Positions 1 through 7,213 of a stretch of DNA of 13,340 bases are shown piece by piece (position 1 is the stretch's first letter; every line of letters starts with the position of its first letter). The stretch covers positions 1-13,340 of the forward strand of contig JAADHA010000608.1 of the NCBI GenBank assembly GCA_013152105.1, given 5' to 3'. The position numbers and the translations under genes were made by a program. The notes under the pieces are model-generated. The model was not told the DNA's origin, did not search any database, and saw nothing but the letters and a program-made list of their open reading frames with translations. This DNA comes from Oligoflexia bacterium (GTDB taxonomy: Bacteria; Myxococcota_A; UBA796; UBA2385).

Positions 1-167
1 CAGGCAAGCGTCGTCGTGGACCCACGAAGCCGCGGTTTGATCGGTGCCCCAAGTTGTTTCGGGGCAGCTATCGCCGACCTCCCTCGGAGACGATCAGGTA
101 GAGCAACAAGGCGATGCCGGTGGGCGCGCGCACTGGCAGCATAGAGTGAGCCGGTGGCGCTCCCCTC

Positions 168-1244
168 GTGCCTTCGACGCACTGCCATCCCACGGGGCTC
201 GCTTCAGCCATCGGTACCCACTCGCCCGCTCAGCCTGCCTCGCCGCCGCCGCTGCCTGGTCGTCCTGACAGAGCGCTGAGCCTGCGCCGCTGGACGCGCC
301 TGCTTGTGCGCATCCTGGTCAGCGTGGCTGCGGTCGGCTGGGTGGCCAGCCGGGTCGACCTGCGCGCCGCGGTCGATGTCCTGGCCGACGCACCAGTGTG
401 GCTCTACTGGGTCCCCGGCTGCCTGCTGATCGGCAACACCGGAGTACACGCCCTGCGGGTCCGGGTGCTTCTGGGCGCTGGTGGCGTGGACGCGCCGCTG
501 ATGACCATTGTCGGGGCGATGCTCCGCGCGAATTTCGTGGGGCTCCTGCTGCCGACCGGAGGGGCCGAGTTGGCCAAGATCGGCTTCATTGCGCGGGTGA
601 CCGGCGCCGCCGAGCCGGCCGCGGCCGCGATCCTGGTCGCCCGGCTGCTCGAGCTGATCCCGTGGACCCTGCTGTTGTGGTGGGGCCTGTGGTGGGGACT
701 CTGGGCGCACGCCGCGGTGTTGGGCGCCGCCGCCACGGCCTTCTCGATCGCCTTCTGCGCCGTGCTGGCGACCGCCATCTTCTTGGCACGCGCCGCGCCG
801 AATTCCTTGAAGGCACCCCCCCGGGTCGAGTGGTTTGTCGCGCGCCTGCCGCCCAGCCTCCAGCGGCTCTTGCGCCGCCTCGCCCGGTCCCTGGCCCAGG
901 TTGGCGCTGACCGGCCTCGCCTGTTCCTGGCCGCGCTGCTGACCCTCCCTTTCGCGCTCATCAACTGCCTGGTCGTGTGGCTGATCCTGGTTGGCCACCA
1001 CACAGGCATCGCCTACACCGACGTGCTGGCGGTGATCCCCGCCGCTGATGCCGTGATCGCCCTGCCCATCACCATCGACGGGGTGGGCGTGCGCGAGAGC
1101 CTGTTCGTCAGCGCCCTCGCGCCCTTTGGGGCGACCCGCTCGGTCGCCGTCGCGGTGGCCTTGACCCGCTTCTTCGGCGAGCTTCTTCGTGCCGCGGTCG
1201 GAGGACTGATCTTCATCTTCGCGGGGAGCGGATCGACCCCGTGA
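168..1244 (+). CDS. LPG synthase/flippase-like polytopic membrane protein (UPF0104/AglD2-type)
   Basis: The 358-residue product is an inner-membrane protein with about seven or eight hydrophobic segments starting near residue 45. Two stretches match the lysylphosphatidylglycerol-synthase transmembrane family. One is near residues 118-165: a polar R-A-N-F followed by G-L-L-L-P-T-G-G-A-E, then a run ending A-R-L-L-E. The other is near the C-terminus: D-G-V-G-V-R-E-S-L-F-V, then a final membrane segment. Family members flip or modify lipids or polyprenyl-linked substrates. The soluble lysyl-transferase domain of MprF is absent, so lipid lysylation is not implied. The GTG start is the first in frame after a TGA at 147-149. 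The first 40 residues are Pro/Ser-rich and unconserved-looking, and no strong Shine-Dalgarno is seen, so the true start could be later. It lies 63 bases upstream of the response regulator and may be separately transcribed. The substrate is unknown. Confidence 0.8.
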   Translation: MPSTHCHPTGLASAIGTHSPAQPASPPPLPGRPDRALSLRRWTRLLVRILVSVAAVGWVASRVDLRAAVDVLADAPVWLYWVPGCLLIGNTGVHALRVRVLLGAGGVDAPLMTIVGAMLRANFVGLLLPTGGAELAKIGFIARVTGAAEPAAAAILVARLLELIPWTLLLWWGLWWGLWAHAAVLGAAATAFSIAFCAVLATAIFLARAAPNSLKAPPRVEWFVARLPPSLQRLLRRLARSLAQVGADRPRLFLAALLTLPFALINCLVVWLILVGHHTGIAYTDVLAVIPAADAVIALPITIDGVGVRESLFVSALAPFGATRSVAVAVALTRFFGELLRAAVGGLIFIFAGSGSTP

Positions 1245-1307
1245 GCACCGCGAGGCCCTCGCCGGCTGCTAAGATCGCTCGCAGACCAGCCACGCGGAGA
1301 GGGAACT

Positions 1308-1997
1308 GTGCCGGTAACGGTGCTCGTCGTAGAAGACGAAGACGATATTCGGGACTTGGTGGAGATAAACCTCCAGCGCGCGGGCTTCACCGTGCTGCCG
1401 GCCCGGGATGGTGCTGAAGCCTTGTCCCTGGCGCGTCACTATCGACCGCCGGTTGTCCTGTTGGACCTCATGCTGCCGGATATGTCGGGCACCCAGATCT
1501 GCTCGCGGCTGCGCGAGGATCCCGCTACCGCCTCAGCGTACGTGATCATGGTGACCGCTCGCACCGAGGAAGCCGACCGTCTCTCGGGCTTTGAAGTCGG
1601 CGCCGACGACTACGTGACCAAGCCCTTCAGCGTGAAGGAGCTGGTGATGCGGGTGAAGGCGGCCGCCCGCCGGGTCGCGCCGGCCCAGAACAAGGCGGCG
1701 TTCGTCTATGGCCAACTCAAGGTCGATCCCGTGTCCCATCGCGCGTGGAAAGGCAGCGAAGAGCTGGTTCTCACGGCGACCGAGTATCGCCTGCTGCATT
1801 ACCTGGCGGGACACAGTGGCGAACTGTGTTCAAGGGGCACGCTGCTGGTGGATGTCTGGGAACTGCCAGCGAACCTCAACACCCGAACGGTCGACACCCA
1901 CATCAAGCGGCTGCGTCAGAAACTCGGCGACCACGCTGACTTGATCGAGACCGTGCGGGGCGCGGGCTATCGCTTCAACGGTGACGCAGTCCGATGA
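1308..1997 (+). CDS. PhoB/OmpR-type response regulator
   Basis: A 229-residue two-domain regulator. The receiver domain (about 3-120) has the acidic pair E9/D10, phospho-acceptor D53 in V-V-L-L-D-L-M-L-P-D, switch T83 and conserved K105 in T-K-P-F. The winged-helix DNA-binding domain (about 130-226) ends with the typical recognition helix around T-R-T-V-D-T-H-I-K-R-L-R and the wing V-R-G-A-G-Y-R-F. Length and layout match PhoB-class proteins. The GTG start is preceded by GAGAGGG at about 1297-1303, a good Shine-Dalgarno. The gene ends 7 bases before the likely start of the partner kinase, so the pair should be co-transcribed. A TAAGAT at 1270-1275 could be a -10 element, but no convincing -35 accompanies it. 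The target genes are unknown. No pst or pho gene is present, so the PhoB name should not be taken as phosphate control. Confidence 0.93.
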   Translation: MPVTVLVVEDEDDIRDLVEINLQRAGFTVLPARDGAEALSLARHYRPPVVLLDLMLPDMSGTQICSRLREDPATASAYVIMVTARTEEADRLSGFEVGADDYVTKPFSVKELVMRVKAAARRVAPAQNKAAFVYGQLKVDPVSHRAWKGSEELVLTATEYRLLHYLAGHSGELCSRGTLLVDVWELPANLNTRTVDTHIKRLRQKLGDHADLIETVRGAGYRFNGDAVR

Positions 1998-2004
1998 GGA
2001 TCGG

Positions 2005-3069
2005 GTGAGTACATCGGCCCCATCGTCGCGCCGGGCCGAACAGGATCTGGCAGATGTGTTGGTCGAGGCCAGCCCCAATGGCGTGATCGTGACCGACGAC
2101 CAGGGCCGCCTGGTTCGGGTCAACCCAGCCTGTTCCCGGATGTTGCCGCTGGTCGGGGACCCGGTCGGTCGATTGGCCCGTGACGCCGTGTTGGTGCCCG
2201 AGATCGCCGCCTTGCTGGATCCAGATCGCGATGACAGACCCGAGCTGATGATCGCGGTGGGCCACCACGAGCTGTTGGTTCGCGCCGTGTCCCTGGCGGA
2301 CCGGGCGGACGGTGGGCGCCGCGGTCGCCTGGCCCTGCTGGAAGACGTGACCAAGTTGCGCCGAGCCGAGCAGTACCGCAGCGAGTTCGTGGCGAATGTC
2401 TCCCACGAACTCCGCACCCCGGCCACGGCCATCGCCGGCTACGCCGAGACCCTGCTCGAAGACCGGGACCAGCTCGATCCCCACGTCGCGCGCATGGTCG
2501 AGGTGATCTCTCGCAACGCGCGTCGGCTCACGGACCTCTTCGACGACCTGCTCTACCTGTCGCGGATCGACGCCCAAGAGGGACCCCTGCCGCTGTCGGC
2601 GGTGGTGGTGGCTCCGGTCGTGACCGAGTGTCTGGACAAGATCGCCGCCGCAGCCGCCACCAAGGACCTGACTTTGCAGACCTTTGGTCTGGATGGGGTC
2701 CGGGTCATCGCCAACCGCGAGGCGCTGGGTCATGTTGTCGGCAATCTGGTCGAGAATGCGGTCAAGTACAGCCACCATGGCGGGGTCATCACGGTGGGGG
2801 CGCGGCGCCGCGGGAGTGGCTGGCGGATCGAGGTCATCGACGTGGGCATCGGTATCGAGCCTTCCCAACACGACCGCGTCTTCGAGCGCTTCTACCGGGT
2901 CGACAAGGGACGCTCTCGGGCCGCCGGTGGAACCGGGCTGGGTCTGGCCATCGTGGCCCGTCTGTGTGACAAGATCGGCGCCGAGCTGAGCCTACGTTCC
3001 CAACTGGGCAGCGGCAGCGTTTTTCGTGTCTTGCTGCCCCAGGCTGACGACGCTATTGCCGCTTCCTGA
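2005..3069 (+). CDS. Soluble PhoR-like PAS sensor histidine kinase
   Basis: Partner kinase of the preceding regulator, 354 residues from this start. Numbered from an upstream GTG at 1981, it has a PAS-like domain (about 22-125), a HisKA H-box F-V-A-N-V-S-H-E-L-R-T-P with phospho-acceptor H142, an N-box N-L-V-E-N-A-V-K-Y, a G1 box D-V-G-I-G-I, an F-box R-V-F-E-R-F-Y-R and a G2 box G-G-T-G-L-G-L. All catalytic motifs are present. I prefer the GTG at 2005 because GAGGA at 1996-2000 precedes it, whereas 1981 has no Shine-Dalgarno and overlaps the regulator. No hydrophobic segment is long enough to span a membrane. Classical PhoR is membrane-anchored, so this kinase probably senses a cytoplasmic or protein-borne signal through its PAS domain. 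An operon with 1308-1997 and 3081-4277 is likely. Confidence 0.92.
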   Translation: MSTSAPSSRRAEQDLADVLVEASPNGVIVTDDQGRLVRVNPACSRMLPLVGDPVGRLARDAVLVPEIAALLDPDRDDRPELMIAVGHHELLVRAVSLADRADGGRRGRLALLEDVTKLRRAEQYRSEFVANVSHELRTPATAIAGYAETLLEDRDQLDPHVARMVEVISRNARRLTDLFDDLLYLSRIDAQEGPLPLSAVVVAPVVTECLDKIAAAAATKDLTLQTFGLDGVRVIANREALGHVVGNLVENAVKYSHHGGVITVGARRRGSGWRIEVIDVGIGIEPSQHDRVFERFYRVDKGRSRAAGGTGLGLAIVARLCDKIGAELSLRSQLGSGSVFRVLLPQADDAIAAS

Positions 3070-3080
3070 CCTGTCGCCTG

Positions 3081-4277
3081 GTGTTCGGTGTGAAGCTGCT
3101 CTTCCTGTGTTGGCTGTGTTCCCTGGCCGGCTGCGGCCTGGGTCTTCAGCCCTTCGCCCCGGACGCCGGCCTGGACTCGGGCCAAGCCCACGGTGCTATC
3201 TGGGTCGACGACATCAGCCCGACCTGGGGACCGACCGCGGGCGGCACGGCGGTGACCATTCGCGGGGGCGGCTTCCAAGGGGACGTTAGCGTCCTGTTCG
3301 GCGGCGCCTCGGTGGAAGTGACCGTGCTCGGTACGGACGAGCTCGCGGTCACTTCGCCGGCCACCAGCATCGAGATCACGGTCGACCTGACCGTTCGCAG
3401 CGACAAGGGCGAGACCGTGGTGAGCGACGGCTTCACCTATAGCGACAGCGGTCCGCCCGACACGGGCAGCACCGGCGGGACTGGAACCGGGGACGGGGGT
3501 GGCACTGGCCCCGAGGCCGGCAAGGTCAGCGGCTTCGTCGAGTTCTACTACACGGTGACGGCGTGTCCTTCCTGCTTCGTCGACGCCATTCAGCTCGACA
3601 TCGGGGCCGATGCCCGCTTTCACGCGCCAGTCAACGGTTCGTGGTTGGACTGGCTGCCCCCGCAGGGGTCCTGCTCCGCTGGCGCGGTGTCGACGCCGCT
3701 CACGTCTGACTCGATCGATGTGGGGGACTGGGTGTACCTCCAGGCGGGCACCACCTCGCACGGTCTGCGGCGGACGACGGGGGGTGGTCAGACCCTGTAC
3801 CAGGTCACGGGCCTGGCCAGTGATGACTACGTGCGCAACAGCAGTTGGGACCTGTCCGTGGCGGACGGTGCAAGCTGGGGCCCGTTTACGCTCACCGACC
3901 TGCTTGCGACCGAGGGCTTTGACGACATTCAGCCCAGCGCGATCCTCAACGACAGTCCCCAGGCTTTCACCGCCCAGATCAACCCCAACAACGCAACCTT
4001 TAGCTGGGCTCCATCCGGGCTCGCTAGCGACTTCATCACCATCGTGGATGCCTACCGGTCCAGCGACGGAAGCTACATCGCGGGCGTTGTCTGCGACTCC
4101 GCGGACTCGGGCTCGGTGACCGTGCCGGTGTCTGCCCTGTCGGGCTTTCCCAGCGGCTCGCTGCTGGTGATCACGATGTACCGCTACCAGGTGGAAGACG
4201 CGATCAACCCGGTCGACGGCAGCACCGTGCAGGGGGTCAGCAGCTTCGGTCTGGTCGGCACCGGGGTGTTGCGCTGA
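3081..4277 (+). CDS. TIG/IPT-domain lipoprotein with unrecognised C-terminal domain
   Basis: 398 residues. The N-terminus is a lipoprotein signal: a short hydrophobic run and lipobox L15-A16-G17-C18, so the protein should be lipidated and exported. Residues about 40-120 look like a TIG/IPT immunoglobulin-like domain (I-S-P-T-W-G-P-T-A-G-G-T, then G-G-G-F-Q-G). Residues about 121-148 form a Gly/Thr/Asp/Pro-rich flexible linker. The remaining 250 residues are Ser/Asp/aromatic-rich, probably beta-structured, and belong to no family I recognise. They begin with a C-P-S-C pair (C162, C165), with later cysteines that could form disulfides. The start is uncertain. A GTG at 3090 would begin M-K-L-L-F-L, a more classical lipoprotein start, but neither GTG has a clear Shine-Dalgarno. 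The gene begins 11 bases after the kinase stop, so it is probably translated from the same message and may act in signal input or be a surface output. Function unknown. Confidence 0.82.
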   Translation: MFGVKLLFLCWLCSLAGCGLGLQPFAPDAGLDSGQAHGAIWVDDISPTWGPTAGGTAVTIRGGGFQGDVSVLFGGASVEVTVLGTDELAVTSPATSIEITVDLTVRSDKGETVVSDGFTYSDSGPPDTGSTGGTGTGDGGGTGPEAGKVSGFVEFYYTVTACPSCFVDAIQLDIGADARFHAPVNGSWLDWLPPQGSCSAGAVSTPLTSDSIDVGDWVYLQAGTTSHGLRRTTGGGQTLYQVTGLASDDYVRNSSWDLSVADGASWGPFTLTDLLATEGFDDIQPSAILNDSPQAFTAQINPNNATFSWAPSGLASDFITIVDAYRSSDGSYIAGVVCDSADSGSVTVPVSALSGFPSGSLLVITMYRYQVEDAINPVDGSTVQGVSSFGLVGTGVLR

Positions 4278-4405
4278 TCATTCAGGACCACGGGCCCGGC
4301 GGGTGGCCAGACCAGCGTGAGGGCGACGCCGAAGGTGCCGACTCCTAGCCAGAAGCCCCACCCCAAGCGACCGGTGGCGGCCGGGGGCGCGCGGGACTTG
4401 TCCAT
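4184..4405 (-). CDS. Possible small single-pass membrane protein (doubtful)
   Basis: A 73-codon frame from an ATG (CAT on the plus strand at 4403-4405). It encodes a short basic/Pro/Ala N-terminus, then one hydrophobic stretch (about residues 14-39) with several Trp and Gly, then a polar tail. It occupies the 210-base gap between the converging lipoprotein and helicase genes, and its last third runs antisense to the end of the lipoprotein gene. No Shine-Dalgarno is seen. Chance is a serious alternative, because GC-rich DNA gives many open antisense frames; the membrane-like segment is the only positive argument. The same gap holds a small hairpin, CGCCC-gcca-GGGCG at 4445-4458, without a T-run. 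It might help end the helicase transcript. Confidence 0.22.
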   Translation of the reverse strand: MDKSRAPPAATGRLGWGFWLGVGTFGVALTLVWPPAGPVVLNDQRNTPVPTRPKLLTPCTVLPSTGLIASSTW

Positions 4406-4487
4406 CACCAAGGCGATGGGGCAGGTCGCGAGCGTCCACCTCGACGCCCGCCAGGGCGGCCTGAAGTGACTGGAGGTCCGAGCCCAC

Positions 4488-6650
4488 TCAGTCCAAGACC
4501 TCGACCTCGTCGCGTCGGGTGCTGGTGAGAAGATCGCGGATCTGCTCGGCGCGGCCAGGGTCGTGGATGCGGTACACGTCTCGAAGCTGCGCAAGCAGGT
4601 CGCGTGCCCGCCGGAAGGCCGAGACCAGCTCGCCGGAGATGTCGGTCGGTGCCTGGATGTTGTCCATGATCTCGCTGAGCGCCTGGCCCTGGGCCCACCA
4701 CAGCCCGAAGGGGATCATCTCGGGGTCCCAGGTCAGGTCTTGGCCGGTGACCTTCTCGGCGCTGGTCACGGCGTCAGAGTGGCGGACCTTGCTGACGCGC
4801 CGTGCGACCCCCTTGTAGCGCCTGGCCTCGCTGGTCCAGACGCCGCGGGGCAGGTTGTTGACCATGCCGCAGAGGATGCCGAACAGCTCGGGCATCGGGA
4901 CCTCGCCGACCACACCCTCCAGGACGAGCTCGGTGAGGAAGACCTCGCTGAACTGGATCAGGCGCAGGATGTTGGCGCCCGCCCCCAGCACCCAGTTGCT
5001 AGGGGTTGGTGTCTCACCAGCATCACCTTCGGGGCGTCGGATGTAGCCCCAGTGTTCCAGCCAGTTGACCTTGGCCATCAGCTCGTCCCAGGTGGCGTCG
5101 GTGCGCTGGACGGCGTGCGTCTTGAGGCGCCGTAGCTGCTGTACATCGCGCTTGAGGCTGCGCGGGATCGGCGCGCCTTCTCGCCAGCCTTGGTCGAGGA
5201 GGCGCTTGGCGAGGGCGGTCGCCTGGCGCCGCTCGGAGGACGCGCGGTGAAGCCGATGGAAGGCCAGGAAGCTGCGGTCCACCAGGGTCCTGACCTGGGC
5301 CTCGGTGTGGCGCTCCAGCAGGTTGACGACGCTGTGCAGGGACAGGCCGAAGCGGCTGCGGACCTTCTCGGTCTCTCCCTCGAGGTAGCGCTTGAGCTGT
5401 CGGCCCACGGCAGGCCAGGCGTCGATGTCGGTGCGAACCACCACCAGGCCCTCTTTGTCCATGCCTCGGCGCCCGGCCCGGCCGGCCATCTGCATGAACT
5501 CGCGCGCCGGCAGGGGGATCATCTCGCGGCCGTTGTAGCGCTCGAGCTTGTCGAAGACCGCGCAGCGAGCAGGCATATTGATGCCCAGGGCGAAGGTCCC
5601 CGTACAGTAGAGGACCTTGACCAGCTTGCGCTCATACAGCTCTTCGACCAGGGCCTTGAGCATCACGTGTACGCCTGCGTGGTGGAAGGCGACGCCGTGG
5701 CGATAGAGAAAGGCCAGCTCGTGGTCCAGGGCATTTTCGCCGCCCGGCGTCTGCTGGAGTGCTTCAATCGCGGCGACCACCTGGTCTTCTTCATCCGGGC
5801 TCAACAGGTTGTTGCCCTTGCGGTCCAGGCGCTGGCCCAGGCTGCGGGCCATGCCCTCGGCGTCCTTGCGGCTCTGGACGAAGTACAGGTAGGGAAGCCG
5901 CTCTTCGACCAGGCACAGAAAGACGTCGCTGTGGCGGGTCGGGTGCCCCAGCCGCGGTTCACGCCGCGAGCGCCCGTGACCCCGGCTGCCGTGCCGACCG
6001 CCGCCCTGCTCGGCCTTTTTCTTCCATGCGTCGTAGAAGATCCGCATCTGGGCGGGTTCCAGCAGCCCGCCTTCGTGGGTGGCGACCAGGTAGTGCAGGG
6101 GCACGGCGCGCTGTTGCTCTTCGATGACGGCGACCTTGTGCCCTCGAACCGAGCGCAGCCAGTCGGCGAATTCGTCCAGGTTGGAGAGTGTGGCGGAGAG
6201 TCCGACCACCTGGATTGAGTCGGGCAGGTAGATCAACAGCTCTTCCCAGGTCGTGCCCCGCTCGGGGTCGTCCAGGAAGTGGATCTCGTCGACGATGACC
6301 GCGCCCAGGTCTGGAAGATCCTGCCCCTGCAAGAGCTGATTGCGCAGGATCTCGGTGGTCATCACGCGACAGGGTGCGTCGGGCCGGATCACCAGATCGC
6401 CAGTGACGAGACCGACCCGTTCGGGCCCGAGCAGCTTGCAGTAGTCACGGTATTTCTGGTTCGACAGCGCCTTGATGGGGGCGGTGTAGACGACCTGTTG
6501 GCCTTGGGCCAGGGTGTCCTCCACCATCCAGTCGGCGACGACGGTCTTGCCGGTGCCAGTGGGGGCGCAGACCAACACGGTCTCGCCGCGCTGCAAGGCC
6601 ACGATGGCCTGCTCTTGGAAGGGGTCGAGGGTGTAGCCGCGGTAGTTCAT
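4488..6650 (-). CDS. Ski2/Mtr4-like superfamily 2 DExH helicase
   Basis: A 720-residue nucleic-acid helicase, numbered from the chosen start. Motif I A-P-T-G-T-G-K-T is at 29-36, with a Q-like F-Q-E-Q just upstream. Motif Ia is A-P-I-K-A-L-S-N-Q-K-Y, and motif II D-E-I-H is at 121-124. Motif III S-A-T is at 152-154, motif V is T-G-T-F-A-L-G-I-N-M-P, and motif VI Q-M-A-G-R-A-G-R-R-G is at 387-396. This set is characteristic of Ski2/Mtr4/HelY proteins, which unwind RNA or DNA with ATP. A basic Gly/Arg/His-rich insert lies near 212-240. At 720 residues it is shorter than Ski2 and Mtr4. The frame stays open up to 6944, but those extra 98 codons cross the divergent promoter region and have no domain. 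The ATG at 6650, right before Y-R-G-Y-T-L-D-P-F-Q, is where homology begins. No clear Shine-Dalgarno precedes it. Confidence 0.9.
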   Translation of the reverse strand: MNYRGYTLDPFQEQAIVALQRGETVLVCAPTGTGKTVVADWMVEDTLAQGQQVVYTAPIKALSNQKYRDYCKLLGPERVGLVTGDLVIRPDAPCRVMTTEILRNQLLQGQDLPDLGAVIVDEIHFLDDPERGTTWEELLIYLPDSIQVVGLSATLSNLDEFADWLRSVRGHKVAVIEEQQRAVPLHYLVATHEGGLLEPAQMRIFYDAWKKKAEQGGGRHGSRGHGRSRREPRLGHPTRHSDVFLCLVEERLPYLYFVQSRKDAEGMARSLGQRLDRKGNNLLSPDEEDQVVAAIEALQQTPGGENALDHELAFLYRHGVAFHHAGVHVMLKALVEELYERKLVKVLYCTGTFALGINMPARCAVFDKLERYNGREMIPLPAREFMQMAGRAGRRGMDKEGLVVVRTDIDAWPAVGRQLKRYLEGETEKVRSRFGLSLHSVVNLLERHTEAQVRTLVDRSFLAFHRLHRASSERRQATALAKRLLDQGWREGAPIPRSLKRDVQQLRRLKTHAVQRTDATWDELMAKVNWLEHWGYIRRPEGDAGETPTPSNWVLGAGANILRLIQFSEVFLTELVLEGVVGEVPMPELFGILCGMVNNLPRGVWTSEARRYKGVARRVSKVRHSDAVTSAEKVTGQDLTWDPEMIPFGLWWAQGQALSEIMDNIQAPTDISGELVSAFRRARDLLAQLRDVYRIHDPGRAEQIRDLLTSTRRDEVEVLD

Positions 6651-6652
6651 GG

Positions 6653-6662
6653 CCCACGTGGG
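6653..6662. promoter_or_regulatory. Palindrome CCCACGTGGG abutting the helicase start codon
   Basis: A perfect 10-bp inverted repeat ends two bases upstream of the ATG of the minus-strand helicase, where a Shine-Dalgarno would normally lie. It could be a protein-binding site or part of a leader structure limiting ribosome access. What I see is the palindrome and its position; a regulatory role is inferred. Confidence 0.3.
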
Positions 6663-6685
6663 GTTGGAAGAGTGGGGTTGGAAGA
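6658..6685. repeat. Perfect 14-bp tandem duplication in the helicase leader
   Basis: The unit GTGGGGTTGGAAGA occurs twice in direct succession (6658-6671 and 6672-6685), followed by a partial echo (GGTG). It lies just upstream of the helicase start and overlaps the palindrome at 6653-6662. Read on the helicase strand it is a C-rich, G-poor leader. It may be a slippage product, a protein-binding pair or a phase-variable leader. Confidence 0.85.
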
Positions 6686-6753
6686 GGTGCCGCGAGCCTA
6701 TGACGGTGGCCGTGTTCGTGGGATCGCGAGGGCTCAGTCGGTTGGTGACAAGC

Positions 6754-6763
6754 AGTTGCAACT
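6754..6763. promoter_or_regulatory. Palindrome AGTTGCAACT in the helicase/flp intergenic region
   Basis: A perfect 10-bp inverted repeat in the 287-base space between the divergent helicase and pilin genes. It sits in a locally AT-richer stretch and could be an operator. Short palindromes also arise by chance, so confidence is low. Confidence 0.2.
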
Positions 6764-6849
6764 CAACAATGATCGCGTGCTGGACGCTGTTGTCGGTGGG
6801 CTTCGCACCAGGTGGGAGGGTAGTTTCGCCCAGTGGAGAAAATTTTTCG

Positions 6850-6878
6850 TTGACTCGGTTGAGGATTTGGGGCACAAC
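6850..6878 (+). promoter_or_regulatory. Candidate sigma-70-type promoter of the Flp pilin
   Basis: TTGACT at 6850-6855 is a good -35 element and directly follows an AT-rich run (AAAATTTTT) that could serve as an UP element, the most AT-rich spot nearby. After exactly 17 bases comes CACAAC at 6873-6878, a weak -10 matching TATAAT at three positions. Transcription from here would give a leader of roughly 50 bases before the pilin ATG at 6938. Confidence 0.4.
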
Positions 6879-6937
6879 GTAGGTGCGCGAAGGGAAAGAC
6901 CCACTTCCGCGCGGAGCACACTCAAGGGAGAGACACC

Positions 6938-7117
6938 ATGACAACCATCAACCGCCTCATCCAGGACGAATCCGGCGCAACCGCAATCGAGTACGGCCTC
7001 ATCGCCGGCCTTGTCTCCGTCGCGATCATCGCGGCCCTCACGGCCCTCGGTACCAGCCTCTCCGACCTCTTCTCGTCGATCTCCAGTACCGTCTCCAGCG
7101 CAGCGTCCGGCTCGTAG
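6938..7117 (+). CDS. flp: Flp/Fap-type tight-adherence pilin prepilin
   Basis: A 59-residue type IVb prepilin. A short polar leader ends with E-S-G-A-T-A-I-E-Y-G-L-I-A-G, the hallmark of Flp major pilins. The prepilin peptidase is expected to cut after G13. E18-Y19 is the conserved Glu-Tyr pair of the mature N-terminus. One hydrophobic helix (about 20-38) is followed by a Ser-rich tail. An AAGGGAG Shine-Dalgarno at 6924-6930 sits 7 bases before the ATG. Nearly every codon ends in C or G, with C strongly dominant, consistent with high expression. No tad/cpa assembly genes, second flp or prepilin peptidase lie in the window, so this is an orphan pilin that must use machinery encoded elsewhere. 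It stands alone between a candidate promoter and a terminator-like hairpin, as a single-gene transcript. Confidence 0.92.
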   Translation: MTTINRLIQDESGATAIEYGLIAGLVSVAIIAALTALGTSLSDLFSSISSTVSSAASGS

Positions 7118-7138
7118 TCGCCGCCTGTTCTGAACACG

Positions 7139-7170
7139 CACCCCCGGAAGCCGCCTGGCTCTCGGGGGTG
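7139..7170. terminator. Hairpin between the converging flp and cupredoxin genes
   Basis: CACCCCCG (7139-7146) pairs perfectly with CGGGGGTG (7163-7170), and an inner AGCC/GGCT pairing shortens the loop. It begins about 20 bases after the flp stop and lies about 45 bases past the cupredoxin stop on the other strand, so it could end transcripts from both sides. No U-run follows on either strand, so efficient intrinsic termination is not assured. Confidence 0.6.
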
Positions 7171-7213
7171 TCGTGCGTCTGGGGTGCTTGATCGAGGATT
7201 CGTCAGCGACTCG

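Noticed and set aside
46..65. Hairpin GCCCC...GGGGC near the left edge as a terminator
   Set aside because: It has only five clean base pairs, a ten-base loop and no T-run. No gene end is visible before it.
1308..3069. True PhoB-PhoR phosphate control pair
   Set aside because: Domain class fits, but there is no pst, phoU or phosphatase gene, and the kinase lacks PhoR's membrane anchor.
5190..6218. A 342-codon plus-strand frame antisense to the helicase
   Set aside because: It is a shadow of the helicase codons, with no recognisable domain and no ribosome site.
6869..6886. A sigma-54-like promoter upstream of the pilin (GGGGCAC followed by GTGC)
   Set aside because: The GG-to-GC spacing is two bases too long for a -24/-12 element. 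The TTGACT-based promoter fits better.
6651..6944. N-terminal extension of the helicase up to 6944
   Set aside because: The 98 extra codons cover the divergent promoter region and the tandem repeat, overlap the pilin start and show no domain. Family similarity begins right at the ATG at 6650.
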